A stretch of DNA of 25,180 nt from Bacteroidota bacterium (GTDB lineage: Bacteria > Bacteroidota > Bacteroidia > Chitinophagales > Saprospiraceae). Under the pieces are notes generated by a model. The model searched no databases, was not told the DNA's origin, and was given only the letters and a program-made list of their open reading frames with translations. A program made the translations under genes and the position numbers. This document shows positions 1-7,872 of this stretch, in pieces. The stretch lies in NCBI GenBank assembly GCA_029573365.1, contig JAKQGD010000323.1, positions 1-25,180 of the forward strand, written 5' to 3'. The first letter of the stretch is position 1. Every line of letters begins with the position of its first letter.

Positions 1-3000
1 TAAGTCTTGGTACGCCAACTACCGGCGATAATTGTCCGGGACAGACAGCAGCCAATAACTTTACTTCGCTGTTTCCATCAGGACAGGTGCCCGTAGGTAT
101 CCATTCTGTTATTTGGACAGTCACCGATGCAGCAGGCCGGATAGCTTCATGCACACAGACGGTCACTGTGGTGGACAATCAGAACCCGACCATCACTTGT
201 CCACTCAGTGTCACAGCAAATGCCAATCCTGGTCAGTGCTATGCAACTGGCGTCAATCTGGGTACGCCAACTACAGGTGACAATTGCGGTGTACAAAGCA
301 CCATAGCCAGGCTGGGAAGTGTTGTTATAACTGGTACTACTCAGTTTCCTGTAGGGGTAAATACCGTGACATGGACTGTAACTGACCTGAGTGGAAGAAC
401 TGCCTCGTGCTCACAGACGGTCACGGTCACCGATAACCAGAATCCGACCATCACCTGCCCTCCTAATCAGGAAGCCCCGCTAAACAACAATTGCATGCTT
501 ACAGTTCCGGACCTCAGGCCACTGGTCGGAAGATCAGACAATTGTGGCACCACCACTATTACACAGTCTCCGGTACAAGGAACGGTTATAGCATCAGGAC
601 ATTTAATGACACATACTTTTACGTTTACCGTCACTGACAATGCCGGACTCACGGCCTCTTGTTCCATAACGGTTACCGCCAAGGACAATACAGGACCTGA
701 TATCGTTTGTTCGCCAAAGAAGACCATTTCCATCAGTGATTTTCCGGAATTACCGGCTGCTTCATTTGTCACTTCAGCCACTGACAACTGCGGAGGAACA
801 CTGACATACCAGGTCCGAAGGATGGGTAATATCTGCGGTGGCACTACCGCAGATGATTTTGGAAATTATGCAAAATTTTGCTGTGATGATGTCAACAAAA
901 CCATCGTAATAGTGGTGCGTGTCACCGATCAAAGAGGCAATTTTACCGAATGTATGGTTTCTGTTATGGTCATGGACAACCTGGCTCCGGTCATCGTCAC
1001 TCCTTTACCTGATATTTCTGTCAGTTGTGAATATCCGCTCAACCTTAACAATCTCACAGCTTTCGGTACCCTTGTACCCTCAGGCAGCACCCCACAAAAC
1101 ATTGTGATAGCAGATCCCGGAAATCCGTTTTATCCCACAGGCATAGCCGGCCAGGATGGCGTCTATTCCGACAATTGTCCCGGAGCTGTAGTGACTGTGA
1201 CTACAAGAAACATGCTCACCATGTGCAATACAGGCCAGATCAAAAGAGATTTTGTCGTGACAGACATTGGTGGAAACACCAGGCTGTTTACACAAACTAT
1301 TTATGTGCAGGACGTGCATCCGTTTGTTCTCATCAATATCACCTGGCCTTCTGCAAATGTAGACTATTTTGACTGCAATGATTCTGACCCTGATACTTCA
1401 GTAACAGGAGCTCCTGTATTTAACAATGACAAATGCAGTATGGCGGCAGCCACACATTCTGACGAGACCTTCTCTCATCCTCTGCATTGCAAGGTAGTGA
1501 GGAGGACCTGGACGGTCATTGACTGGTGCCAATACAGGACCAATGTACCCAACAGTCCCGGCAAATGGACATTCGTCCAGACCATAAACATCAAAAATAC
1601 CGTGGCTCCGACCATCACCCCTAAGACTTGCCGGGATACTGTCATTTGTGCCCCGTTTGCCGATTGTGCAGCCACCGTGACCTTCAATGCCACCGGAACC
1701 GATGACTGTCTGCCTGTAAACATCTCATGGACATACAAGATCGACCTCGACAACAATGGCGGAGCCCCTGATTTTACAGGTACAGGAGCTGCAGTGACCA
1801 GGTTGTATCAACTGGGTACTCACAAGCTTACCTGGGAGGCCAGGGATGGGTGCAGCAACGTGTCAACGTGTTCATTCCTGTTTACCATAAAGGACTGCAA
1901 AGTTCCGTCAGCCATAGCCATGCAGGGACTGGCTGTAGATCTGTCTTCGATGGGAATGGCCACCATCCGTGCCGTGGATTTCAATAATTTCAGCTCAGAC
2001 AACTGCACCCCCGCCGATAAGCTCAAATTCTCGTTTTCCTCAAATACAAACAATACTACTATGGTCCTCACCTGCAGCGACCTGGGTACTAAACCGATAG
2101 AAATGTGGGTAACAGATCTGGCAGGAAATCAATCAAAGGCCAATACCTTTATATCTGTGCAGGATCATTACGGAGTTTGTGGCAACAATACCAACAATAT
2201 CCAGATTTCCGGTAGGATCTACACCGAAGAAAAGGCACAGCTGGCAGAAGCTAAAATCCTAGTGGACGGTGGCGAAACCGAAAGATATGTGATGACAGAC
2301 ACCAGCGGAAGATTCAGGTTTGATCAGCTGCAGATGTACAATAATTACCAGGTTGCTTCTTTCAAGGATGATGATGCTGCAGCAGGTATATCCACACTAG
2401 ACCTTGTCATGATCCAGCGACATGTCCTGGGCCTTCAAAATCTGGGGTCACCTTACAAGCTGATAGCGGCTGACGCCAATAACTCTCAGAGCATCACTGC
2501 TGCAGACCTTGTGGAGCTGAGAAAACTGGTGCTCGGTGTTCAGGATAATTTTTCTAAAAATACTTCCTGGAGATTTGTAGATGCAGGGTATCAGTTTGAA
2601 GATCCGGCCCACCCATGGCCGTTCAATGAGGTTATAAATTACGAAAACCTGGACGCCAACATGATGCAGTCAGACTTTATCGCCATAAAGGTGGGTGATG
2701 TCAACGGCACAATGTCAGAAAACATTCTGGGCACTACCTCTGGAAGACCGGATGCAAGCATAGACATATACACTGAGCAGGCAAACCTTACAGCAGGCGA
2801 GGTTGTATCCATTCCTGTCAAGGCAAGTGACCTGACTGGTGTGCTGGGCCTTCAGTTTACCATAGATCTCGGCCCGGAACTTAAATTTATAGGAATAGAG
2901 CCGGCAGGGCTTCCTTTGGCAAAGGAACATTCGGCTTTAGCCAGAAAAGGCGGTCGCACCTATTTATCAGTTGCATACGAAAATGCCAGGGGTATACAGC

Positions 3001-3434
3001 TTGTTCAGGATGAGGTTCTCTTTAATGTTGTAGTATCGGCAGAAAGGGCCACTGACCTGGAGGATGCCCTTAATTTTGGAGATGCGGTCACTAAGTCGCT
3101 GGCTATAAACAACAAACTCAGGGAAACAAATATCCGATTTGAGATGAGGAGCCGGCGGACATCCGCAGATCAGCCGCTGCTGTCTCAGAACACTCCCAAT
3201 CCATTTGGCGCCATGACGACACTCCCGGTCTTTGCCAATAAAGACGGAAATGTGACGCTGCAGATATTTGACTCACGTGGAGTAGCTCTTTGGAGTGAAA
3301 ACTTACCTGTGCGAGCCGGAAACAATGAAATTATCCTGACTGACAAGCAGCTGGGAAACAAATACGGAATCTTCCTGTGCAGGGTAAAATCAGGTCCTGA
3401 CGTGCAGACCATCAAAATGCTGAGAGTGGAGTAA
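1..3434 (+). CDS. Large secreted HYR-repeat protein with dockerin-like, cohesin-like and T9SS sorting modules (5' end missing)
   Basis: The reading frame is open from the first full codon (base 3) to the stop at 3432-3434, so the gene begins upstream; the internal GTG at 87 lies inside a repeat and is not a credible start. From the N-terminal side there are about seven Ig/HYR-like units, each marked by a TVTxxDNxxPTITCP-type boundary and a DNC motif. The first two are close copies and later ones diverge. A carboxypeptidase-regulatory-like segment follows (about 2195-2350), then dockerin-like repeats with D/N-rich loops and STLDLVMIQRHVLG / ITAADLVELRKLVLG helices (about 2385-2720), a cohesin-like beta domain (about 2755-3140) and a C-terminal type IX sorting domain (about 3175-3431, beginning LLSQNTPNPFG). 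By family knowledge such proteins cross the outer membrane through the Por system and are attached to the surface or released. An adhesion or matrix role is inference. Sure of class, unsure of function. Confidence 0.9.
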   Translation, partial: SLGTPTTGDNCPGQTAANNFTSLFPSGQVPVGIHSVIWTVTDAAGRIASCTQTVTVVDNQNPTITCPLSVTANANPGQCYATGVNLGTPTTGDNCGVQSTIARLGSVVITGTTQFPVGVNTVTWTVTDLSGRTASCSQTVTVTDNQNPTITCPPNQEAPLNNNCMLTVPDLRPLVGRSDNCGTTTITQSPVQGTVIASGHLMTHTFTFTVTDNAGLTASCSITVTAKDNTGPDIVCSPKKTISISDFPELPAASFVTSATDNCGGTLTYQVRRMGNICGGTTADDFGNYAKFCCDDVNKTIVIVVRVTDQRGNFTECMVSVMVMDNLAPVIVTPLPDISVSCEYPLNLNNLTAFGTLVPSGSTPQNIVIADPGNPFYPTGIAGQDGVYSDNCPGAVVTVTTRNMLTMCNTGQIKRDFVVTDIGGNTRLFTQTIYVQDVHPFVLINITWPSANVDYFDCNDSDPDTSVTGAPVFNNDKCSMAAATHSDETFSHPLHCKVVRRTWTVIDWCQYRTNVPNSPGKWTFVQTINIKNTVAPTITPKTCRDTVICAPFADCAATVTFNATGTDDCLPVNISWTYKIDLDNNGGAPDFTGTGAAVTRLYQLGTHKLTWEARDGCSNVSTCSFLFTIKDCKVPSAIAMQGLAVDLSSMGMATIRAVDFNNFSSDNCTPADKLKFSFSSNTNNTTMVLTCSDLGTKPIEMWVTDLAGNQSKANTFISVQDHYGVCGNNTNNIQISGRIYTEEKAQLAEAKILVDGGETERYVMTDTSGRFRFDQLQMYNNYQVASFKDDDAAAGISTLDLVMIQRHVLGLQNLGSPYKLIAADANNSQSITAADLVELRKLVLGVQDNFSKNTSWRFVDAGYQFEDPAHPWPFNEVINYENLDANMMQSDFIAIKVGDVNGTMSENILGTTSGRPDASIDIYTEQANLTAGEVVSIPVKASDLTGVLGLQFTIDLGPELKFIGIEPAGLPLAKEHSALARKGGRTYLSVAYENARGIQLVQDEVLFNVVVSAERATDLEDALNFGDAVTKSLAINNKLRETNIRFEMRSRRTSADQPLLSQNTPNPFGAMTTLPVFANKDGNVTLQIFDSRGVALWSENLPVRAGNNEIILTDKQLGNKYGIFLCRVKSGPDVQTIKMLRVE
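9..465 (+). repeat. Tandem HYR-coding DNA repeats, period about 252-258 bp
   Basis: The stretch starting GGTACGCCAACTAC at base 9 recurs at 261 with few changes, a period of 252 bp. The boundary CAGAA(C/T)CCGACCATCAC(T/C)TG at 180 recurs at 438, a period of 258 bp. Each unit codes for one Ig-like HYR domain of 84-86 residues. The repeats run off the left edge of the window, so the copy number cannot be counted here. The copies beyond about 465 diverge strongly at DNA level. Confidence 0.8.
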
Positions 3435-3442
3435 ACCCTAAT

Positions 3443-3471
3443 AAAAAAGGCCGGAAAATCCGGCCTTTTTT
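3443..3471. terminator. Bidirectional rho-independent terminator between the HYR gene and recA
   Basis: A perfect stem is formed by GGCCGG (3449-3454) and CCGGCC (3460-3465) with loop AAAAT. It is flanked by six A on the left and six T on the right, so the hairpin is followed by a U-run in either direction. It lies 9 bases after the stop of the HYR gene (plus) and about 19 bases after the stop of recA (minus), so it can end both convergent transcripts. Confidence 0.93.
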
Positions 3472-3489
3472 ATTTCTTACATTTTTCAT

Positions 3490-4533
3490 TTATTCTCCTT
3501 CGTCACTAGAGTCGGTACCAGGCTCCACATGTCCTGGCTGGTATTTTTCCTTGATTTTGGTTTCTATTTCTGTGGCTAGCTCAGGATTGTCCGTAAAAAA
3601 CTGCTTGGCTCCCTCACGACCTTGGGCTATCTTGGTGCCCTCGTAGCTAAACCACGAACCGCTTTTGCCTATGATACCTGTCTCCACGCCCAGGTCCACT
3701 ATTTCTCCTGTCTTGGATATACCTTCGCCAAAGATGATATCAAATGTAGCCACTCTGAATGGTGGCGCCAGCTTATTTTTGACTACTTTGACCTTGACAG
3801 GATTTCCTACCGTATTGCCGTCCTTGTCCTTGATGGCGGTACCGGATTTGCGTATGTCTAGCCTGATAGACGCATAAAACTTAAGGGCATTTCCGCCTGT
3901 AGTAGTCTCAGGATTTCCAAACATGACGCCAATCTTCTCCCTGAGCTGATTGATAAAAATACAACAACAGCCGGTACGGCCTATGGTAGCTGTAAGCTTA
4001 CGCAATGCCTGTGACATGAGCCTTGCCTGAAGTCCTACCTTGGAATCACCCATTTCGCCTTCGATTTCGCTTCTGGGTACCAGTGCGGCGACAGAGTCGA
4101 TAACTATGATGTCTATGGCACCTGATCTGATGAGGTTTTCGGCTATCTCGAGAGCCTGTTCACCATTGTCGGGCTGTGATATAAGAAGGTCTTCGGTATT
4201 GACTCCCAAATTTTCTGCATAAAACCTATCAAAGGCATGTTCTGCGTCTATGATGGCGGCAATGCCTCCCTGCTTCTGACATTCTGCAATGGCATGTATC
4301 GCAAGAGTCGTCTTGCCGGAGGATTCCGGACCATATATCTCCACTATCCTGCCTTTGGGCAAGCCGCCAATACCCAGAGCTATGTCGAGGCCCAGAGAGC
4401 CGGTGGATATGGAATCAACATGGACCACCTGCTTATCTCCCAGTTTCATGATGGTGCCTTTGCCATAGGTTTTGTCAAGTTTGTCCATGGTCAGGGCCAG
4501 GGCTTTTAGCTTTTCTTCTTTTTCTTTAGACAT
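3490..4533 (-). CDS. recA: RecA recombinase
   Basis: RecA polymerises on single-stranded DNA in the cytoplasm, drives ATP-dependent homologous pairing and strand exchange, and in many bacteria acts as co-protease in the SOS response. The 347-residue product has the usual length. Visible motifs are Walker A GPESSGKT (residues 68-75), the Walker B-like strand DIIVIDSVAAL, and the L1/L2 region with FINQLREKIGVMFGNPETTTGG. The segment TGCCCIFINQ with three cysteines is, as I recall, normal for Bacteroidota RecA. The C-terminal tail is acidic (DSSDEGE), as in other RecA proteins. The gene is transcribed alone, convergent with the HYR gene and divergent from the acyl-CoA ligase gene. I see no obvious LexA-type inverted repeat in the short upstream region. 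Confidence 0.98.
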   Translation of the reverse strand: MSKEKEEKLKALALTMDKLDKTYGKGTIMKLGDKQVVHVDSISTGSLGLDIALGIGGLPKGRIVEIYGPESSGKTTLAIHAIAECQKQGGIAAIIDAEHAFDRFYAENLGVNTEDLLISQPDNGEQALEIAENLIRSGAIDIIVIDSVAALVPRSEIEGEMGDSKVGLQARLMSQALRKLTATIGRTGCCCIFINQLREKIGVMFGNPETTTGGNALKFYASIRLDIRKSGTAIKDKDGNTVGNPVKVKVVKNKLAPPFRVATFDIIFGEGISKTGEIVDLGVETGIIGKSGSWFSYEGTKIAQGREGAKQFFTDNPELATEIETKIKEKYQPGHVEPGTDSSDEGE

Positions 4534-4559
4534 ATGTTTACAATTGAAAATTAAGAAAG

Positions 4560-4567
4560 CAAAGATA
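4560..4567 (-). promoter_or_regulatory. Probable recA promoter, -7 box
   Basis: Read on the minus strand this is TATCTTTG, an exact match to the Bacteroidota -7 consensus TAnnTTTG, about 27 bases before the recA ATG. No clear -33 TTG is present at the expected distance; the upstream stretch is simply A/T-rich. It is the only good match in the short gap before recA. Confidence 0.6.
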
Positions 4568-4624
4568 GGATTTTTTTATATATAAATTTATTCGATGTTT
4601 CTTTCTTTTTATAACTGCCGTAGC

Positions 4625-4632
4625 TATTTTTG
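4625..4632 (+). promoter_or_regulatory. Probable promoter of the acyl-CoA ligase gene, -7 box
   Basis: TATTTTTG matches the Bacteroidota -7 consensus TAnnTTTG. The -33 region (about 4600-4606) is T-rich but has no clear TTG. Its position decides the start codon of the next gene: the first in-frame ATG at 4595 lies upstream of this box, whereas the ATG at 4652 lies about 20 bases after it, a typical short leader. Confidence 0.5.
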
Positions 4633-4651
4633 GCATATCAAAACAAAACAA

Positions 4652-6307
4652 ATGGACAAGAAACCCTGGCTCAGACACTACCCTGCAGGTGTACCGGAAT
4701 CCATAGACCCTTCACGCTACCCCACATTGATGGACTTTGTATCCGAATGTTTCGGTAGGTATCAGGAGAGAAATGCATTTGAATGTATGGGCAAAATCAT
4801 CACCTACGGAGAGGCCGATGAGCTGTCCACAAGGTTTGCCGCCTACCTGCATTCAAGGGGCCTCGAGCCGGGAGACCGCATAGCATTGATGATGCCCAAT
4901 CTGCTCCAATATCCGGTGGCAGTTTTCGGGGCACTTAAAGCAGGGCTAATCATCGTCAATACCAATCCTCTGTATACTCCCCGGGAAATGCAGTTCCAGT
5001 TTGAAGACAGCGGTGTCCAAGCTATAGTTATCCTGGAAAATTTTGCCGCCAACCTGGAGTCTATTATCGACAAGACAAAAATAGACATTGTCATCCTTAC
5101 CAGTATCGGCGAAATGCTCGGAACACTCAAAGGTACCCTGGTCAACCTTGCCGTAAGGCATCTTAAAAAGATGGTTCCGTCACATAATCTGAAAAATACA
5201 GTAACATTTGGCCATGCCTTAAAAGAAGGAAAAAAATTTACAATCAAACCTTTTAGTTCGGGGCCTGAAAATGTAATCGTCCACCAGTATACAGGAGGTA
5301 CCACAGGCATTTCCAAGGGTGCCATGCTCACCAACAGAAGTATGGTAGCCAATATGCTGCAAATCAGCACCTGGATGAAAGGGCAGCTTACAGACGGTAA
5401 AGAGATCACTCTGTCTCCGCTGCCGATGTATCACATCTTTGCATTTGCCGTCAATTGTCTGGCCATCATAAGTTACGGTGCTCATACAGTCCTCGTCACC
5501 AATGCACGCGACCTTAAAAGTATCATCAAAGAATTTAAACGCAATAAGATAAGTCTAATGACCGGCCTTAACACCCTGTTTAACGCCCTGCTCAACGACG
5601 AAGAATTCAGAAAATGTGACTTTTCAGCTCTAAAGGCTACGGTAGGTGGCGGTATGGCCATACAAAAAGTCGTCGCTGACAGATGGAAGGAAGTGACCGG
5701 TTGTGTACTGACCGAAGGATATGGTATGACCGAGTCATCACCCCTGATTTCTGTCAATCCTCTGGACGGCACCGGAAAAACGGGCAGCATTGGCCTGCCT
5801 GTATCATCTACTGAAATCAGGATAATAAAAGATGACGGAACAGAAGCTGTCTATGGCGAGGATGGCGAAATACAGTGCCGGGGGCCGCAAGTTATGAAAG
5901 GCTATTACAACCAGCCCAGCGAGACGGCCCGGACAATCACTTCTGACGGATGGCTTTGCACCGGGGATATAGGACATATGGACGAGGAGGGCTTTATGTA
6001 TATTGTTGACCGTAAAAAAGACATGATCCTCGTCAGTGGATTTAACGTCTATCCTAATGAAATCGAAAATGTGGTCTCGTCTCATCCTGGAGTCCTTGAA
6101 GTAGCAGCAGTCGGCGTACCTGACGAAAAATCCGGTGAAGTCGTTAAAATATTTGTGGTCAAAAAAGACAAAAATCTTGACAGAGATGGGTTGCTTGCCT
6201 ACTGTAAAGAAAATCTAACCGGATACAAGGTACCAAAACACATTGAATTCCGGGATGAACTTCCTAAAACCAATGTGGGTAAGATCCTCCGCAGAGCATT
6301 GAGATGA
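4652..6307 (+). CDS. fadD: Long-chain fatty-acid--CoA ligase (FadD-like)
   Basis: The enzyme activates a fatty acid to acyl-AMP with ATP and then to acyl-CoA, feeding beta-oxidation or lipid synthesis. The product of about 551 residues carries the full adenylate-forming signature: the P-loop YTGGTTGISKGAML (near residue 212), the GYGMTESSP motif (near 355), the hinge/lid DRKKDMILVSGFNVYPNEIE (near 452), and the C-terminal catalytic lysine in KTNVGKILRR. I chose ATG 4652 (MDKKPWLRHYP) rather than 4595, because the extra 19 residues have no family-like content and a -7 box lies between the two. The gene is followed after a single base by the RsmI-like gene, so the two are probably co-transcribed and translationally coupled. 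The chain-length preference cannot be read from the sequence. Confidence 0.93.
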   Translation: MDKKPWLRHYPAGVPESIDPSRYPTLMDFVSECFGRYQERNAFECMGKIITYGEADELSTRFAAYLHSRGLEPGDRIALMMPNLLQYPVAVFGALKAGLIIVNTNPLYTPREMQFQFEDSGVQAIVILENFAANLESIIDKTKIDIVILTSIGEMLGTLKGTLVNLAVRHLKKMVPSHNLKNTVTFGHALKEGKKFTIKPFSSGPENVIVHQYTGGTTGISKGAMLTNRSMVANMLQISTWMKGQLTDGKEITLSPLPMYHIFAFAVNCLAIISYGAHTVLVTNARDLKSIIKEFKRNKISLMTGLNTLFNALLNDEEFRKCDFSALKATVGGGMAIQKVVADRWKEVTGCVLTEGYGMTESSPLISVNPLDGTGKTGSIGLPVSSTEIRIIKDDGTEAVYGEDGEIQCRGPQVMKGYYNQPSETARTITSDGWLCTGDIGHMDEEGFMYIVDRKKDMILVSGFNVYPNEIENVVSSHPGVLEVAAVGVPDEKSGEVVKIFVVKKDKNLDRDGLLAYCKENLTGYKVPKHIEFRDELPKTNVGKILRRALR

Positions 6308-6308
6308 C

Positions 6309-7016
6309 ATGACTAAATCAGGAACAATATACATGTTTCCATGCCCTATATCAGAAGGGGATATTGGGAGCCTTTCGGCCAATGAACTTGCCAAACTGCA
6401 CCAAACCACCCATTTTCTGGTAGAAAAAGCCAAAACGGCTCGTCATTTCCTAAAAGCCTCAGGGCATCCTCTTCCAATCGCTCAGCTTACCATCTCAGAA
6501 ATCACAGATGACAAAACGGAAACGGACCACTTTCTCCGTCAAGTCCTTAACGGGACAGATATCGGCATTATTTCTGAGGCGGGATGTCCGGGAATTGCCG
6601 ATCCGGGAGCCGAAGCTGTTTCTTGGGCACACATACATGGCGTAAAAGTAGTGCCCTTTGCAGGGCCGTCATCCATTTTTATGGCACTTATGGCCAGTGG
6701 TTTTTCGGGTCAGTCTTTTGCATTTCACGGATATCTGAGCAATAAAAACCCTGCTCTGAGTCAGCAACTTCGTTCGCTGGAGTCTGCCATGCTAAAAACA
6801 GGTCAGACCCAGATATTCATGGAGACACCTTACAGAAACGGATTTATGACTGAGACCATCCTGACAACCCTAAGGGAGTCAACCCGACTTTGTATCGCCT
6901 GCAGCATAGGTGCTCCGGACGAAGACATCAGACAAATGAGCGTCGCCCGATGGAAGGGATCCGATACATCGGTATTTCACAAAAGGCCTGCCATTTTTCT
7001 CATAGGCAGTACATGA
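6309..7016 (+). CDS. RsmI-like SAM-dependent methyltransferase (tetrapyrrole methylase fold)
   Basis: The 235-residue product has the tetrapyrrole/RsmI methylase fold. SEAGCPGIADPG lies at residues 89-100, VVPFAGPSS at about 115-122, FHGYLS at 139-144 and FMETPYRN at about 170. Classical RsmI 2'-O-methylates C1402 of 16S rRNA. This protein differs at its N-terminus, where PCPISEGDIGSL replaces the usual TPIGNLxDI glycine loop and EKAKTARHFLK replaces the usual EDTRxTxxLL. It is also about 50 residues shorter than E. coli RsmI. I recall such shorter homologues as common in Bacteroidota, annotated only as SAM-dependent methyltransferases. The family is secure; the substrate (rRNA or other) is open. 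It starts one base after the acyl-CoA ligase stop. Confidence 0.85.
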   Translation: MTKSGTIYMFPCPISEGDIGSLSANELAKLHQTTHFLVEKAKTARHFLKASGHPLPIAQLTISEITDDKTETDHFLRQVLNGTDIGIISEAGCPGIADPGAEAVSWAHIHGVKVVPFAGPSSIFMALMASGFSGQSFAFHGYLSNKNPALSQQLRSLESAMLKTGQTQIFMETPYRNGFMTETILTTLRESTRLCIACSIGAPDEDIRQMSVARWKGSDTSVFHKRPAIFLIGST

Positions 7017-7261
7017 TAAACTTCGGCATCTGTCCCGTTTGCGACAAAATTCAAAAAAAAATGGCCAGTGCTATTGACAAAACCAAAATTAAAGCTTATA
7101 TTTACACAAAATAAAAGTCAGTCAACACCCGATTCTTCGCTACAGGATTATTTATTTAATGGGTTTATTAAAAGCTATGCTGGCAAATTTTCACTTATTT
7201 ATATTATTTAGTAATTAAGTATTATTCTGTTTTATTAATTCAAACATAAATTTTTTATGCC
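7017..7261. other. AT-rich intergenic region before the CBS-domain gene
   Basis: These 245 bases hold no convincing gene, tRNA or strong hairpin. A short frame running from inside the methyltransferase gene to 7114 has no family-like content. The region is very A/T-rich from about 7140. It has only imperfect matches to TAnnTTTG, for example TATATTTA near 7098 and TAAATTTT just before the next ATG. It presumably carries the promoter of the CBS gene, but I cannot place it. Confidence 0.5.
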
Positions 7262-7684
7262 ATGATGAATCTTGAAGTTAGGGCTATAATGACCAAGGAT
7301 CCGGTGGTGGCACAGCCGGACCAAACCATAGACCAGGTGTCAAAACTGATGATGGAGTCCCAATTCCAGCAATTGCCCGTAGTAGACAAAGGCAAGTTGG
7401 TGGGCATGGTGACCGCTTATGACCTTTGGAAAGCAAACCTTACTGGACACAATTCTGATCTGAAAATCAGCGACGTCATGACTACCAAGGTGGTTAAAAT
7501 CACTCCAAAAGACAAGGTAGGCACAGCGGCAGAGTTGTTTGCAGACAGGCGGTTTAAAACCCTTCCCGTTGTAAATCTGGAAAATGACCTAAAAGGTGTA
7601 GTAACCGCATTTGACGTCATCAGGACCGTTTTTAACGAAGAGTACCCACGGCCTATTTTGTTTGAGCAGGAGTTTGTACACTGA
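7262..7684 (+). CDS. Stand-alone two-CBS-domain protein
   Basis: The 140-residue protein is almost entirely a Bateman module. The first CBS motif covers residues 9-58 (IMTKDPVVAQPDQTIDQVSK ending VGMVTAYDLWKA) and the second residues 72-124 (VMTTKVVKITPKDKVGTAAE ending GVVTAFDVIRTVF). There is no attached enzyme, channel or DNA-binding domain. CBS pairs usually bind adenosine nucleotides (AMP, ATP, SAM or c-di-AMP) and act as sensors. The partner is not evident from the neighbours, and the gene stands apart between an AT-rich region and a convergent lipoprotein gene. Two adjacent ATG codons (7262 and 7265) could both serve as start. Confidence 0.85.
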   Translation: MMNLEVRAIMTKDPVVAQPDQTIDQVSKLMMESQFQQLPVVDKGKLVGMVTAYDLWKANLTGHNSDLKISDVMTTKVVKITPKDKVGTAAELFADRRFKTLPVVNLENDLKGVVTAFDVIRTVFNEEYPRPILFEQEFVH

Positions 7685-7748
7685 GAATTTATTTGTCCGG
7701 CCTATTGTAATTTTATTATCAACAGGCGGCAGTCTGACTTGCTGAAAG

Positions 7749-7790
7749 TGTGTGTGTACCCAGTCACACAGATAAGTGACAAAGACTTAT
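7749..7790 (+). other. Two small hairpins downstream of the CBS gene
   Basis: TGTGTG (7751-7756) can pair with CACACA (7765-7770), and ATAAGT (7772-7777) with ACTTAT (7785-7790), back to back. Neither is followed by a T-run on the plus strand, so they are not standard terminators. They could protect the 3' end of the CBS transcript or may be chance; both stems are only six pairs. Confidence 0.3.
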
Positions 7791-7801
7791 AGATATTGTC
7801 G

Positions 7802-7841
7802 TGATAAAAAAAAAGAGCCCGGAACATTGCTCCGGGCTCTT
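7802..7841 (-). terminator. Rho-independent terminator of the lipoprotein gene
   Basis: AAGAGCCCGGA (7813-7823) pairs perfectly with TCCGGGCTCTT (7831-7841) around a 7-base loop. The run of A at 7806-7814 becomes a long U-run after the hairpin on the minus-strand transcript, which fits termination of the gene ending at 7873. On the plus strand the hairpin is followed by TAATATCC, so it would terminate the CBS gene poorly. Confidence 0.9.
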
Positions 7842-7872
7842 AATATCCTGTTTAAATGACTGACAAAAGAAA

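Noticed and set aside
9..465. Direct repeats considered as a CRISPR array
   Set aside because: The units are about 250 bp, in frame and protein-coding (HYR domains), with no short repeats separated by unique spacers.
4534..4594. LexA/SOS operator upstream of recA
   Set aside because: I found no clear inverted repeat in this short region; only the -7 promoter box stands out.
4843..5409. Open frame of 188 codons on the minus strand inside the acyl-CoA ligase gene
   Set aside because: It is fully covered by a gene with all family motifs, and its translation shows no recognisable domain.
6890..7114. Short open frame overlapping the end of the RsmI-like gene and the intergenic region
   Set aside because: It starts inside a well-supported gene in another frame, and its extension past 7016 has no family-like content.
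7017..7261. AT-rich gap considered as a replication origin or small RNA locus
   Set aside because: No DnaA-box cluster, strong hairpin or terminator was seen; it looks like an ordinary promoter region.
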